64,000 nucleotides of DNA, from the NCBI RefSeq assembly GCF_014197755.1, contig NZ_JACIGE010000015.1, positions 20,934 to 84,933 of the forward strand, in the 5' to 3' direction. The notes under the pieces were generated by a model. The model had not been told where the DNA came from, ran no database searches, and saw only the letters and a list, made by a program, of their open reading frames with translations. Origin of the DNA: Rhodocyclus tenuis. GTDB taxonomy: Bacteria > Pseudomonadota > Gammaproteobacteria > Burkholderiales > Rhodocyclaceae. This document shows positions 50,420 to 61,193 of the stretch, piece by piece. Numbering within the stretch: the first letter of the stretch is position 1; every line of letters starts with the position of its first letter. The position numbers were made by a program, and so were the translations under genes.

Positions 50420-53400
50420 CTAAAGCAGCACGCGCTCGATGCCGCCACCGTTGGCGTTGTCGACGTATTCGGCCATCCAGTTCTCGCCGAGCAGTCGCCG
50501 TGCCATTTCGACGACGATGTAATCAGCCTGCACGTCGGCATCGTCAACGTAGCGCGACAAGCCCTGCAGGCACGACGGGCAGGAGGTAAGCAGCTTGACC
50601 TCGCCGGTGAAGCGCGTCGCATTGCCCGCGCTGTCGCGGTCCGTGCGCAGCTTTTCGGCACCGCTCTCGACTTCGCCCTGCTTGCGGAAGCGCACCTGCG
50701 TCGAGATGTCGGGGCGTGTCACCGCCAGTGTTCCCGACTCGCCGCAGCAACGGTCGGAGAGGTCGACGCGCTGGCCGAGCAGCAGATTTGCCGCCTTGAC
50801 GCCGGCGATGGTCTTCATCGGCGTGTGGCAGGGCTCGTGGTACATGTAGCGCGTGCCGGCGATGCCTTCGAGGCGAACGCCCTTCTCGAGCAGATATTCG
50901 TGAATGTCGAGCAGGCGGCAGCCGGGGAAGATCTTCTCGAATTCGTACTTCAGCAGCTGATCCATGCAGGTGCCGCAGGACACGATCACCGTCTTGATGT
51001 CGAGATAGTTGAGCGTGTTGGCGACGCGGTGGAAGAGCACGCGGTTGTCGGTGATGATCTTTTTCGCCGCGTCAGCGTCGCCCGAGGCGTTCTGCGGATA
51101 GCCGCAGCACAGGTAACCGGGCGGCAGCACGGTCGTCGCGCCGACGTGATAAAGCATCGCCTGTGTGGCGAGACCCACCTGCGAGAACAGCCGTTCCGAA
51201 CCGCAGCCGGGGAAGTAGAAGACGGCTTCGCTGTCTTCGGCGGCGCGGCGCGGATCGCGGATGATCGGCATCACCGTGCTGTCCTCGATGTCGAGCAGCG
51301 CGCGCGCCGTGCGCTTGGGCAGACCGCCGGGCATCGGCTTGTTGATGAAGTGGATCACCTGCTGCTTGATCGACGGCGCGCCGAGTGTCGATGGCGGATG
51401 CTTGACCTGCTGCTGGATCAGCCCGAGCGACTTGCCGAGGCCATGCGCGAAACGCTGCGCCCGGTAGCCCCAGTCGATCATGACCTTGCGCACCAGCTTG
51501 ATCGTCGCCGGGTCCTTCATCGTCAGGAAAGCCATCGCCGCGGCCGAGCCGGGGCGGAACTTCTTCTTGCCCTGCTCGCGCAGGAAGTTGCGCATCGCCA
51601 CCGAGACGTTGCCGAAATCGATGTCGACCGGGCACGGCGTCAGACACTTGTGGCAGACCGTGCAGTGGTCGGCGACGTCGTTGAACTCGTCGAAATGCTT
51701 GAGCGAGACGCCGCGCCGCGTCTGCTCCTCGTAGAGGAAGGCCTCGATCAGCAGCGAGGTGGCGAGAATCTTGTTGCGCGGACTGTAGAGCAGGTTGGCG
51801 CGCGGCACGTGCGTCGAGCACACCGGCTTGCACTTGCCGCAGCGCAGGCAGTCCTTGATCGACGCGGAAATCTTGCCGACTTCCGACAGCTCCATGATCA
51901 GGCTTTCGGCGCCGAGCAGCGAGAACGACGGCGTGTAGGCGTTGGCCAGATCGCCGCCGGGCAGCAGTTTGCCCTTGTTGAAATGGCCTTCCGGGTCGAC
52001 CTTCGCCTTGTAGGCGCGGAAAGGCTGCATTTCCACGTCGCTGAGGAATTCGAGCTTGGTGATGCCGATGCCGTGTTCGCCGGAAATGACGCCGCCAAGC
52101 GAACGCGCCAGCGCCATGATGCGCACCACCGCCTGGTTGGCGGTCTGCAGCATCTCGTAGTCGTCGGAATTGACCGGGATGTTGGTATGCACGTTGCCGT
52201 CGCCGGCGTGCATGTGCAGCGCGACGAAGACGCGGCCGCGCAGCGTCTGCTTCTGCAGCGCCTCGATCTTTTCGAGTACCGGCCGATAGATGTTGCCGTC
52301 GAAGATCGTCTCCAGCACCGGCTTCAGTTCGCTCTTCCACGAGACGCGCAGCGAGTAGTCCTGGAAACGGTGGAAGAGGCGCGGGCTGCTGGCGCGATTG
52401 TTCAGTTCGCCAAACTTGATGCCATAGTCGGCGAAAGACTGCTCGGCTTCGGCGAGCGGCAGGTCAAGGTGATCAAGCAGCCACTGCCAGCGCGTGCGCA
52501 CGCGGGTGACGAAGTCGAGCGCATTCTGCCGGCGTTCGCCGATCAGCACTTCCGGGTCGAGTTCGGTATCGCCGCGGTTGAGCGGCAGATCGCCCTGCAG
52601 TAGCGCGAGCAGCGCGTCGCACAGCGCGAGCTTGTTGCTGATCGACAGTTCAATGTTGATGCGCTCGATGCCGTCGCAGTAGTCGCCCATGCGCGGCAGC
52701 GGAATCACCACGTCCTCATTGACCTTGAAGGCGTTGGTGTGGCGCGAGATGGCAGCGGTGCGCGCGCGGTCGAGCCAGAATTTCTTGCGCGTCTCGGGTG
52801 CGACGGCGATGAAACCCTCGGCGCTGCGCAGGTTGCACAAGCGCACCACCGCCGAGGCGGCGGCGGCGACCGCGTCCTCGTCGTGGCCGACGATGTCGCC
52901 AACCAGCACCATCTTCGGCCGGCCGTGGCGCTTGGCCTTGGTCGCGTAGCCGACGGCCTTGACGTAGCGCTCGTCGAGGTGCTCGAGGCCGGCGAGCAGC
53001 ACGCCGGCAGCATGGCCTTCGCCGCCCGGTTTGAAGTAATCGGTGATCTCGACGATCGCCGGTACCGCTTCGCGCACCTGGCCGAAGAACTCGAGGCAGA
53101 CGGTGCGCGTGTGCGGCGGCATCTTGTGCAGCACCCAGCGTGCGGCGACGATCAGTCCGTCGCAGCCTTCCTTCTGCACGCCGGGAACGCCGGCGAGGAA
53201 CTTGTCGGTGACGTCCTTGCCGAGGCCCTCCTTGCGGAAGCGCGCACCGGGAATATCGAGCTGTTCCTCGCCGAGCAGTGAGCGCCCGCTCGCGTCGTAA
53301 CGGCGCAGGCGGAAGGAGACGGTTTCCTGCTCGTGGATCTTGCCAAGGTTGTGGTTAAGGCGGTCGACCTCGAGCCACTCGCCGTCGGGCGTGACCATCT

Positions 53401-54295
53401 TCCACCACGCCAGGTTGTCGAGCGCGGTGCCCCAGAGCACGGCCTTCTTGCCACCGGCGTTCATGGCGACGTTGCCGCCGACGCAGGAGGCGTCGGCCGA
53501 GGTCGGGTCGACGGCGAAGACCAGTCCGGCCGCGTCGGCGGCGTCAGCGACGCGCCGGGTGACGACGCCGGCACCGGTGCGGATCGTTGTCACCGGCTGG
53601 TCGACGCCTGGCAGCGCGACTTCCTCGATGGCGCCGATGTCGATCAGCTTTTCAGTGTTGATCACCGCCGACATGGCAGTGAGCGGAACGGCGCCGCCGG
53701 TGTAGCCGGTACCGCCGCCGCGCGGGATGATGGTCAGGCCGAGTTCGATGCAGCCGCGGACGAGCGGCGCGACCTCTTCTTCGGTGTCGGGCGTGAGCAC
53801 GACGAAGGGGTATTCGACGCGCCAGTCGGTGGCGTCGGTGACATGCGAAACGCGCGCCAGTCCGTCGAAAGCGACGTTGTCGCGGTGCGTGTGCCGGGCC
53901 AGCAGCTTCAGCGCGCGTGCGCGCAGGCGGACGGTGTCGTCGAAATGGCGCGCGAAGCGGTCGACTGCCTCGTTGGCCGCCACGATCAGCCGGGCGACGC
54001 GCTCGTTGCCCTGGCGGCGCTTGTCGATTTCGGCCAGACGGTGGCGCAACGCGCCGATCAGCGCTGCGCGCCGCGACGGGCTGGCGAGCAGGTCGTCTTC
54101 GAGATAGGGGTTGCGCTGCACAACCCAGATGTCGCCGAGCACCTCGTAGAGCATGCGCGCCGAGCGGCCGGTAACACGCTCGGCGCGCAATTCGTCAAGA
54201 ATGGCCCAGTTGTCGGCGCCAAGCAGGCGGATGACGATCTCGCGGTCGGAGAAAGACGTGTAGTTGTACGGGATTTCGCGCAGGCGAGCGGTCAT
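50420..54295 (-). CDS. Large FAD/Fe-S oxidoreductase (DUF3683 - FAD-linked oxidase - CCG domain)
   Basis: A 1291-residue protein combining three parts. The DUF3683 segment is at 1-125 ([20 protein letters not shown]). The VAO-type FAD-linked oxidase is at about 150-800, with FAD-binding [18 protein letters not shown] and [24 protein letters not shown] GlpC/LutA-like tail has two 4Fe-4S motifs ([22 protein letters not shown]) and CCG-type repeats ([24 protein letters not shown]). It resembles a GlcD-GlcF or D-lactate dehydrogenase fusion feeding electrons to the quinone pool. The physiological 2-hydroxyacid is not predictable. It stands as a single-gene unit. Confidence 0.88.
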   Translation of the reverse strand: MTARLREIPYNYTSFSDREIVIRLLGADNWAILDELRAERVTGRSARMLYEVLGDIWVVQRNPYLEDDLLASPSRRAALIGALRHRLAEIDKRRQGNERVARLIVAANEAVDRFARHFDDTVRLRARALKLLARHTHRDNVAFDGLARVSHVTDATDWRVEYPFVVLTPDTEEEVAPLVRGCIELGLTIIPRGGGTGYTGGAVPLTAMSAVINTEKLIDIGAIEEVALPGVDQPVTTIRTGAGVVTRRVADAADAAGLVFAVDPTSADASCVGGNVAMNAGGKKAVLWGTALDNLAWWKMVTPDGEWLEVDRLNHNLGKIHEQETVSFRLRRYDASGRSLLGEEQLDIPGARFRKEGLGKDVTDKFLAGVPGVQKEGCDGLIVAARWVLHKMPPHTRTVCLEFFGQVREAVPAIVEITDYFKPGGEGHAAGVLLAGLEHLDERYVKAVGYATKAKRHGRPKMVLVGDIVGHDEDAVAAAASAVVRLCNLRSAEGFIAVAPETRKKFWLDRARTAAISRHTNAFKVNEDVVIPLPRMGDYCDGIERINIELSISNKLALCDALLALLQGDLPLNRGDTELDPEVLIGERRQNALDFVTRVRTRWQWLLDHLDLPLAEAEQSFADYGIKFGELNNRASSPRLFHRFQDYSLRVSWKSELKPVLETIFDGNIYRPVLEKIEALQKQTLRGRVFVALHMHAGDGNVHTNIPVNSDDYEMLQTANQAVVRIMALARSLGGVISGEHGIGITKLEFLSDVEMQPFRAYKAKVDPEGHFNKGKLLPGGDLANAYTPSFSLLGAESLIMELSEVGKISASIKDCLRCGKCKPVCSTHVPRANLLYSPRNKILATSLLIEAFLYEEQTRRGVSLKHFDEFNDVADHCTVCHKCLTPCPVDIDFGNVSVAMRNFLREQGKKKFRPGSAAAMAFLTMKDPATIKLVRKVMIDWGYRAQRFAHGLGKSLGLIQQQVKHPPSTLGAPSIKQQVIHFINKPMPGGLPKRTARALLDIEDSTVMPIIRDPRRAAEDSEAVFYFPGCGSERLFSQVGLATQAMLYHVGATTVLPPGYLCCGYPQNASGDADAAKKIITDNRVLFHRVANTLNYLDIKTVIVSCGTCMDQLLKYEFEKIFPGCRLLDIHEYLLEKGVRLEGIAGTRYMYHEPCHTPMKTIAGVKAANLLLGQRVDLSDRCCGESGTLAVTRPDISTQVRFRKQGEVESGAEKLRTDRDSAGNATRFTGEVKLLTSCPSCLQGLSRYVDDADVQADYIVVEMARRLLGENWMAEYVDNANGGGIERVLL

Positions 54296-54402
54296 GACCG
54301 ATCCGGGGGGTACGGCAAAGGCAGGATTTTAGCCCAGAAAGACAGCCCGGACGGCTGCCGGGTTCCCCAGCCGGTCCGCCAGCGGTCTTCGGCTTGCGCC
54401 GA

Positions 54403-56322
54403 TCAGTCGCTGGTTCTGGCGACACCGGGCCCGGTTGCACCGTCGACGCCCAGCGCTTTGAGCTGTGCCAGATCGTCGGCACTGCGCACGCCGGTGGCAA
54501 TGACGATGATGCCGAGGTTGTGCGCGACGCCGCAGAAGCGCTGCAGAAATTCGCGGTTGCCGGGACTGTCGGCGAGACCCTGGACCAGCCCCGGATGCAG
54601 CTTGACGTAGTCGAGACCGAGTTCGGTCAGCTTGTCGCTTTCCGCCAGTCGCTGGCCGAAGGATTCGATGCCGATGCGGCAGCCCAGCTCCTTGAGCGAG
54701 TGGCAGAGTTCGCGGAAGGCGTCGAAATGCTTGAAAGCACCATACTCGGGGACTTCGAACCACAGGCGGCGGCACAGCTCGGGCGAGGCCTGCAGCTGCC
54801 GGCAGAGATCGTGATGGAAGCTCCAGTTGCCGAGCGTGCTCGACGACAGATTGACGGCGATGTCTTCGCTGATGTGCTCGAGATGCCCGATCGCCAGCCG
54901 CACGACGGCCATGTCGATCGGCGCGGTCAGGTTCAGATGGGCGGCGATCGGCATGAAATCGGCGGCTTTCATCGGCGGCACGCCGACGTCTGCCTGCAGG
55001 CGGATCATCCCTTCCTGGTGCACCGAAGCGCCGCCATCGCGCACGACCGGATAGAAGACCAGACTCAGCTTGCCGCCATCGACCGCCTGCGTCAGCAGCG
55101 TTTTCCACTGCTCGCCGGGAATGATCTTGTTGAGGCTGCCACTGTCGACCGCGTGCCAGCTGTTGCTGCCGCTTTCGGCGGCGACGGCCAGTACCGCATC
55201 AAGCTCGGAGAGCACGCCGCTGATCCGGTCGCCGCGTTCGTACTGCAAGGCGCCCAGATGGTAGAGCTCGGGCAGGGCCACCCAGCGGACGGCCAGCTCC
55301 TTGTCGACGCTGTCGGCCAACTGGCGGGCGACGTCGGCGGCGCTGGCGGCGCCCGGCAAGAGCAGGGCGAACTCGCCGGCCTTGACCCGTCCGGCCAGAC
55401 CGCCCTCGCTCTTGCCGGCCAGCTCGCGAAGCAGGTTTCCGACATCGCGCAGCAGTGCGTCGGTGGCGCTGCGCCCGAGGCGCGCGTTGATCTCGTCGAG
55501 ATCGGTCAGGCGCAGCAGTGCCAATGCCCCCTGCTGCGCCGATTCGTTGCCCGACAGCTGCTCGCGCAGATTGACCATGAAATGCTCACGATTCTGCAGG
55601 CCGGTGAGCGGGTCGTAGTTGAGGCGACGCTGCAGATCCTCTAGCCGGCCGGTGGCTTCGGCGAACATCAGGCGGACGCGCTCGACCATCGCATTCATCG
55701 CCCTGGTCAGCGCACGCAGCTCCGGCGTGCGCGGTTCGGCGATACTGACGAAGCGCCGGTTGCCGATCGCTTCGGCCTGGCCGACCACATCACCGAGCGA
55801 GCGCGCGATGCTGCGCAGGCCGAGCATGCCGATCATGCCGACGGCGCCACCGCCGAGCGCAAACCACAGCAGCAGCTGCTCAAGCTGCCCCCACAGTGCG
55901 GCGTAGGCGAAGTGCGTGTGGCTGACCACCTTCACCGTCGCGTACTGCTTCCAGCCGTCGCTGACTTGCGCCAGGCCGGGCCGGGAGGGAATCGGCAGCA
56001 GATTGACGAACCAGCCGGGAACATCGGTTTCGCTTCTGTCCTGTAGCCGCTGCACGATCGGCTTGCCGAGCGGATCGGTGACCGAGATTTCCTGGTAGTA
56101 GCCGGTATCGAACAGCGCGGCGACCTGCAGCTCGATGTTGACCGGGTCCTTTTCCTGTTGCGTCATCGCCAGCGCCAGCGAACTGGCGTTGTCGGCGTTC
56201 TTTCGCTCGAGCTGCTGGGCCAGATACTCGCGTGCCGACCAGACGCCGATGAACAGACTGCCGGCAAACGCCAGCAGCGTCGAAATCAGTACCACCAACC
56301 ATAATTGGCGTATCAGTGACAT
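54403..56322 (-). CDS. lapD: c-di-GMP receptor LapD (degenerate GGDEF-EAL, inner membrane)
   Basis: A 639-residue protein. A transmembrane helix (8-28) is followed by a periplasmic LapD_MoxY_N-type domain (about 30-150), a second helix (about 150-170) and a HAMP region. The GGDEF motif is replaced by KAGEF, and the EAL site is degenerate (QEGM where EAL is expected), as in LapD, which binds c-di-GMP without turning it over. Bound LapD sequesters the protease LapG and keeps the adhesin on the cell. The gene follows lapG by 12 bp. Confidence 0.92.
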   Translation of the reverse strand: MSLIRQLWLVVLISTLLAFAGSLFIGVWSAREYLAQQLERKNADNASSLALAMTQQEKDPVNIELQVAALFDTGYYQEISVTDPLGKPIVQRLQDRSETDVPGWFVNLLPIPSRPGLAQVSDGWKQYATVKVVSHTHFAYAALWGQLEQLLLWFALGGGAVGMIGMLGLRSIARSLGDVVGQAEAIGNRRFVSIAEPRTPELRALTRAMNAMVERVRLMFAEATGRLEDLQRRLNYDPLTGLQNREHFMVNLREQLSGNESAQQGALALLRLTDLDEINARLGRSATDALLRDVGNLLRELAGKSEGGLAGRVKAGEFALLLPGAASAADVARQLADSVDKELAVRWVALPELYHLGALQYERGDRISGVLSELDAVLAVAAESGSNSWHAVDSGSLNKIIPGEQWKTLLTQAVDGGKLSLVFYPVVRDGGASVHQEGMIRLQADVGVPPMKAADFMPIAAHLNLTAPIDMAVVRLAIGHLEHISEDIAVNLSSSTLGNWSFHHDLCRQLQASPELCRRLWFEVPEYGAFKHFDAFRELCHSLKELGCRIGIESFGQRLAESDKLTELGLDYVKLHPGLVQGLADSPGNREFLQRFCGVAHNLGIIVIATGVRSADDLAQLKALGVDGATGPGVARTSD

Positions 56323-56334
56323 GGGAACCTCTTC

Positions 56335-57018
56335 TCAATCAATGCCTTCGGCCTGCATTTTCAGAACCAGATCGTTCCAGCGCGACAGCCGGCTGCCGTT
56401 GCCCTGCTGCGGCAGGCTGCTGCCGGGAACGAATACCCCTTCGGAGTTGAAACTGAAGATCGGCAACAGATCGGGTCGTCGCGATGCCGGACGGATTTCG
56501 CTGACCAGGTTGTCGAGCACCAGCGGCTCGGCATCGGGCGTCGCATAATAGGTCAGCACCATGTGCGCCTGCAGCAGACTGCTGTCCGGCCCGCCGATGC
56601 GCGCCCTGACGTAGGTGATGCGCAGTTTGCTCACCGGCACACCGACGAACTTCAGCGAAAAGTACTTGGCGATCGCGAAATCCTCGCAGTCGCCGGCACC
56701 GCGCAGCAGGGCTTCGATCGGCGTTGCCCAGTAGTCGGGCTGGTTCCACAGCTTCTGATCGTCCTCGAAACGCAGCTTGCGGTTGAAGTACTCGTTGATA
56801 TCGCGCAGTTTCTGCTGCTCCGACCCTGACCGGAACACTTCCAGCACGTGGTTCCAGTCACGCACCACCGCCACGCCCTTGCTGCCATGGCGTTGCTGTA
56901 CCGCTTGCAGCACGCGCTCGAGTACGAAACCTTCCTCCGCCGTGACCAGACAGACGAGCGTCAGGCCGCCGGCCAAAGCCAGCGAGCGAAGTGTCTGTCG
57001 GGCAAATTTATGCAACAT
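56335..57018 (-). CDS. lapG: Periplasmic adhesin protease LapG (transglutaminase-like, BTLCP family)
   Basis: A 227-residue protein with a signal peptide (LRSLALAGGLTLVCLVTA). The Cys-His-Asp triad is recognisable in GAGDCEDFAIAKY, LLQAHMVLTYY and LVLDNLV. LapG cleaves LapA-type adhesins at a dialanine site in the N-terminal retention module, releasing the cell when c-di-GMP is low. It is first in the lapG-lapD leftward operon and divergent from the outer-membrane gene. Confidence 0.93.
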   Translation of the reverse strand: MLHKFARQTLRSLALAGGLTLVCLVTAEEGFVLERVLQAVQQRHGSKGVAVVRDWNHVLEVFRSGSEQQKLRDINEYFNRKLRFEDDQKLWNQPDYWATPIEALLRGAGDCEDFAIAKYFSLKFVGVPVSKLRITYVRARIGGPDSSLLQAHMVLTYYATPDAEPLVLDNLVSEIRPASRRPDLLPIFSFNSEGVFVPGSSLPQQGNGSRLSRWNDLVLKMQAEGID

Positions 57019-57195
57019 ACCGGGAATCGGTCACGAATGAAGGGATTTAGCCTAGACCGCAGCATATAGCGCATCTACAATCAAAAGCGCCACCAAATTA
57101 TGTCGAAGCCTGCAATATCCTTGAGAGTCGCGCGAGCGAACGGATCAATCCGGCTTCCCTTGTCGATAGTTCAACCGCATAGAACGGAGCGGCTA

Positions 57196-58731
57196 ATGCC
57201 CAGACTGTTCCATACCACCGCCATCGCCGTTTTGCTGGCGGCAACTTTTCCGAGTGTTCACGCTGCCGAGTTTCGCCTCGAGGACGCCGCCGCGAAGGCC
57301 GTCCAGACCAACCCGGAAGTGCTCAACAAATGGCACCAGTTCGGTGCCAGCCTGCGCGAACGCGACGTGACGCTCGGGCGCTACCTGCCGACGCTTGACG
57401 TCGTCTATGGTGTTGGCCGCGAGACGCGCAATTCGCCGCTGTTTACTCCTCCCGGAGAGCGCAGCTACAACATCCAGGGCAGCAAGTGGCAGCTGCGGCA
57501 GAACCTGTTCGAAGGTTTCGCCACGCTCAATGACAGCAAGCGCCTCGAACACGCGAGTCTGGTGCGCTTCTACGAAATGCTCGACTTGTCCGAGACGGCC
57601 GCGCTGGAAGCGAGCAAGGCCTACATTGACGTCTGGCGCTACCGGCAACTTGTTGACTTCGCTGAAGAAAACTACGCCACCCACCGCCTGCTCTACTCCA
57701 AGATCAAGGAACGTGCCGATTCCGGCGTTGGCCGCAAGGTCGACTTTGAGACCGCTGCCGGTCGTCTGGCGCTGGCCGAATCCAATCTGCTGACCGAAAC
57801 CGCCAACCTGCACGATGTCACCGCGCGCTTCCAGCGCATCGTCGGCGTCCTGCCGCCTGAAGAGCTCGTCGCCCCGGCGACCACGACGGCGCTGATCCGC
57901 GATTTTCCGCAGGATCGCGCCAAGGGCATCGAGCGCAGCCTGCAGTCCTCACCGGCGCTGAAGGCCGCGTTCCAGAACATCCTCTCGGCGCAGCGCAATG
58001 TTGCTGTGCAAAAAGCCGGTTATTACCCGCGCGTCGACGCCTATGCTGAACAGACCCGCGATCTCAATTCCGGCGGCTATACGCAGAACTACCAGCCGGC
58101 GCTGACAACGGGAACGACTAATGCCACTACTGTCGGCGTCACCGCGACGTGGAACCTGTTCCGTGGCTTCCAGGATTATTCCCGCCAGCGCAAGGCTGAA
58201 GAAGAAAAGTTCTCGGCGCGCGACCTGCGCGAAAAGGTTTGCCGCGATGTCCGCCAGACTGCGGCGATGGCCTTCAACGACAAGCTCCGTCTGAGCGAGC
58301 AGTTGAAATACCTCGACCAGCACATGCTCAGCACCGACAAGGCACGCGAGGCTTTCCGCCGGCAGTTCGACATCGGTCAGCGCACCCTGCTCGATGTGCT
58401 TGATACCGAAAACGAGTACTACACGGCGCGCCGCAACTACCTGAACGGCGAACAGGATCTGCTCATCGCCCACGCGCGTTATCAGGCCGCGAGCGGCAAC
58501 CTGCTCAACACGCTGCAGTTGAAGAATCTCGACATGGATCCGCCAGCGCCGGACACGACGCCGGATGACGAGGCGCTCACCACCTGCCCGGATGACCCCG
58601 TTAACATCCCGCTGGTCGACAAGGAGGCGGTCTTCAAGCGCGCGCTGGCCAAGGATCAACTGGTGCGTGGCCAGGCCCAGGCCCAGCCCGCTGCCGAGCC
58701 GGTGCCGCCCAAGGCCCAGCCAAAGCCCTGA
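57196..58731 (+). CDS. TolC-family outer-membrane channel of the adhesin secretion system (LapE-like)
   Basis: A 511-residue protein with a signal peptide (MPRLFHTTAIAVLLAATFPSVHA). It has two OEP repeats of the TolC family (EASKAYIDVWRYRQLVDFAEENY; FRRQFDIGQRTLLDVLDTENEYYTARRNYLNGEQDLL). The C-terminal extension is Pro/Ala/Gln-rich. The start at 57196 with GGAG upstream is preferred over one 96 nt earlier because only it places the signal peptide at the N-terminus. Its position between lapG and lapB supports a LapE role. Confidence 0.92.
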   Translation: MPRLFHTTAIAVLLAATFPSVHAAEFRLEDAAAKAVQTNPEVLNKWHQFGASLRERDVTLGRYLPTLDVVYGVGRETRNSPLFTPPGERSYNIQGSKWQLRQNLFEGFATLNDSKRLEHASLVRFYEMLDLSETAALEASKAYIDVWRYRQLVDFAEENYATHRLLYSKIKERADSGVGRKVDFETAAGRLALAESNLLTETANLHDVTARFQRIVGVLPPEELVAPATTTALIRDFPQDRAKGIERSLQSSPALKAAFQNILSAQRNVAVQKAGYYPRVDAYAEQTRDLNSGGYTQNYQPALTTGTTNATTVGVTATWNLFRGFQDYSRQRKAEEEKFSARDLREKVCRDVRQTAAMAFNDKLRLSEQLKYLDQHMLSTDKAREAFRRQFDIGQRTLLDVLDTENEYYTARRNYLNGEQDLLIAHARYQAASGNLLNTLQLKNLDMDPPAPDTTPDDEALTTCPDDPVNIPLVDKEAVFKRALAKDQLVRGQAQAQPAAEPVPPKAQPKP

Positions 58732-58780
58732 TTCGTCGTGCGCTGACGGCACGGGAGACGTCCGCAAGCCTGCCTTGTAT

Positions 58781-58810
58781 CCCCCGCCTTGGTGGCGGGG
58801 GTTTTCTTTT
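58781..58810 (+). terminator. Rho-independent terminator after the TolC-family gene
   Basis: CCCCCGCC (58781-58788) pairs with GGCGGGGG (58794-58801) around a 5-nt loop and is followed by TTTTCTTTT. The lapB-lapC operon must therefore have its own promoter in 58811-59003, where I see no clear hexamers. Confidence 0.88.
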
Positions 58811-59003
58811 CAAGTGCGGAGCGTTTCCGCATTGCGGCGAATTCCCGGCACTATTGCACGCTGCCTGCCTGCGCCACGAGCGGATAATCCGCAGAAGGGC
58901 AAGCGCTGCCGGCATCGCGAAGCACCGCCTCCGGCGGTCCTCTCCGGCAAGCGGCTTGTCTGATGTGTCGTCCGGCAGCGTCAGGCGCTAACCAAGAAGA
59001 CCG

Positions 59004-61193
59004 ATGAGCACACCGATACCAGCAGAAGATCTTGGCGGCAACGATTCGCCGCTGGGTGCAGGGCCGCGGCGGCAGCATGATCCGCTGCTCTCGTGCCTGA
59101 TTGAAGTTGCCCGTTTTCACGGGCGCGGCATGACGCCTGAGGGTTTCCTCGCCGGCCTGCCGTTGCAGGACGGCAAGCTGACGCCGTCGATCTTCCGCCG
59201 CGCCGCCGCGCGTGCCGGCATGGCGACACGTGTCTCACGGCGCCCGCTCGCCGCCATCCGCGACGAACTGCTGCCGGCGATCCTGCTGCTCAAGGACAAC
59301 GACGCCTGTGTCTGCATGGGCTGGAACGAAGAGCGCAGTCGCTTGCGCGTGCTCTTCTCCGAGGCTGGGCAGGGTGTCGCCGAGGTGGCGCCGGAAGCGC
59401 TGGCGGAAAGCTATGCCGGACACTGCATCTTCGTCCGCCCGCGTTTCCGTTTCGACACGCGGGCGCCGGAGATCCGCAGCGTCGTCAAGCGGCACTGGTT
59501 CTGGGGCGCGCTGATCCAGAACCTGCCGCTCTACCGCGACGTGCTGCTGGCAGCCTTCCTGATCAACGTATTCGCGACGGTGATCCCGTTCTTCACGCTC
59601 AACGTGTACGACCGGGTAGTGCCGAATGCCGCGCTGGAAACCCTGTGGACACTGGCGATTGGTGTGCTGCTGGTAATCGGTGCCGACTTCGGCCTGCGCA
59701 TGGTGCGCGGCTATGTGCTCGATCTTGCCGGCAAGCGTGTCGACATCGAGCTGTCGGCGCTGATCATGGAACGCGTTCTCGGCATGCAGATGCTCAACCG
59801 GCCGGCGTCGGCGGGCTCGTTTGCTGCCAACCTGCGCGCCTTCGAGTCGGTGCGCGACTTCATCACCTCGACGACGGTGATCGCCTTCATCGACCTGCCG
59901 TTCGCGCTGATCTTCCTGCTGCTCATCTTCTGGCTTGGCTGGCTGCTGGCGATTCCGCTGCTGCTCGGCATGGGCGGGTTGGTGCTCTACGCGCTGATGC
60001 TGCAGCCGAAAATGCAGGAAATGACCGAAACCACTTACCGCGCGACGGCGACGCGCAATTCGACGCTGATCGAGAGTCTGGTCGGCATCGAGACGATCAA
60101 GGCGCAGTGCGCCGAAGGCGTCATGCAGCGGAAGTGGGAGCAGTCGGTCACCTATCTCGCGCGTGTCGGCGCCGATCTGCGCTACCTGTCGTCGTCGGTG
60201 GTCAATGGCAGCGCCGCCGTGCAGCAGCTGGTGACGGTGTTCATGGTCATCATCGGCGTCTATCTCATCGCCGACCATCAGCTGTCGCAGGGCGCGCTGA
60301 TCGCCGCGGTGATGCTCTCGTCGCGCGCGCTGGCGCCGTTCGCGCAGATCGCCGGCCTGCTCACGCAATACCAGAACGCGGCGATGGCGCTGGCCTCGCT
60401 CGACAAGGTCGTCGCCCAGCCGGTCGAGCGCCCCGAGTGCGCTTCCTTCGTGCGCCGCGAGCGCATCGCCGGCGGCATCCAGTTCGACCGCGTCAGCTTT
60501 TCCTATCCCGGCGAAACCCCGGTCGAGGTGCTGCGCGAAGCCAGTTTCCGCATCGCCCCGGGCGAGCATGTCGGCATCATCGGCAAGGTCGGTTCGGGCA
60601 AGTCGACGCTCAACCGGCTGATCCTCGGCCTCTACCAGCCGACCTCCGGCAGCATCAAGATCGACGGCGTCGATATCCAGCAGCTCGATCCGGCAGAACT
60701 CAGGAAGGCAATCGGCTACGTGCCGCAGGACGTGACGCTGTTCTACGGCACGCTGCGCGAGAACATCACCATCGGCATGCCGTACGTGGAAGACCACGGC
60801 ATCCTGCAGGCGGCCGAACTCGCCGGTCTGCAGGAGCTGGTCGGCAACCATCCGAAGGGCTTCGACCTGATCATCGGCGAACGCGGCGAGTCCTTGTCCG
60901 GCGGGCAGCGCCAGTCGGTCGCCATCGCCCGCGCGCTGGTACATGAGCCGAGTGTGCTGCTGCTCGACGAACCGAGCAGCGCGATGGACTACTCGACCGA
61001 AGACACGCTGAAGAAGAATCTCGCCGCCTACGCCCGCGACCGCACCATGGTGCTGGTGACGCATCGCAACTCGCTGCTCGATCTGGTCGACCGGCTGATC
61101 GTCATCGACCGTGGCGTGATCGTCGCCGATGGGCCGAAGCAGCAGGTCGTCGCAGCGCTCGCCAGCGGCAAGGTGGGGAGGGCCGGAGCATGA
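59004..61193 (+). CDS. lapB: Type I secretion ABC transporter LapB
   Basis: A 729-residue exporter. It has an N-terminal C39-like domain (about 25-150) without the expected catalytic Cys context (C39-like, non-processing), then six transmembrane helices (about 170-450) and a nucleotide-binding domain with Walker A GKVGSGKST, signature LSGGQRQSVAIARAL, Walker B VLLLDEPSSAMD and H-loop VTHRNSLL. This is the LapB/RTX-adhesin type of exporter. The stop overlaps the lapC start (ATGA). Confidence 0.93.
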   Translation: MSTPIPAEDLGGNDSPLGAGPRRQHDPLLSCLIEVARFHGRGMTPEGFLAGLPLQDGKLTPSIFRRAAARAGMATRVSRRPLAAIRDELLPAILLLKDNDACVCMGWNEERSRLRVLFSEAGQGVAEVAPEALAESYAGHCIFVRPRFRFDTRAPEIRSVVKRHWFWGALIQNLPLYRDVLLAAFLINVFATVIPFFTLNVYDRVVPNAALETLWTLAIGVLLVIGADFGLRMVRGYVLDLAGKRVDIELSALIMERVLGMQMLNRPASAGSFAANLRAFESVRDFITSTTVIAFIDLPFALIFLLLIFWLGWLLAIPLLLGMGGLVLYALMLQPKMQEMTETTYRATATRNSTLIESLVGIETIKAQCAEGVMQRKWEQSVTYLARVGADLRYLSSSVVNGSAAVQQLVTVFMVIIGVYLIADHQLSQGALIAAVMLSSRALAPFAQIAGLLTQYQNAAMALASLDKVVAQPVERPECASFVRRERIAGGIQFDRVSFSYPGETPVEVLREASFRIAPGEHVGIIGKVGSGKSTLNRLILGLYQPTSGSIKIDGVDIQQLDPAELRKAIGYVPQDVTLFYGTLRENITIGMPYVEDHGILQAAELAGLQELVGNHPKGFDLIIGERGESLSGGQRQSVAIARALVHEPSVLLLDEPSSAMDYSTEDTLKKNLAAYARDRTMVLVTHRNSLLDLVDRLIVIDRGVIVADGPKQQVVAALASGKVGRAGA

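Noticed and set aside
50348..52603. Plus-strand reading frame opposite the DUF3683 oxidoreductase (751 codons)
   Set aside because: Antisense shadow; the minus-strand protein has many intact Fe-S and FAD motifs.
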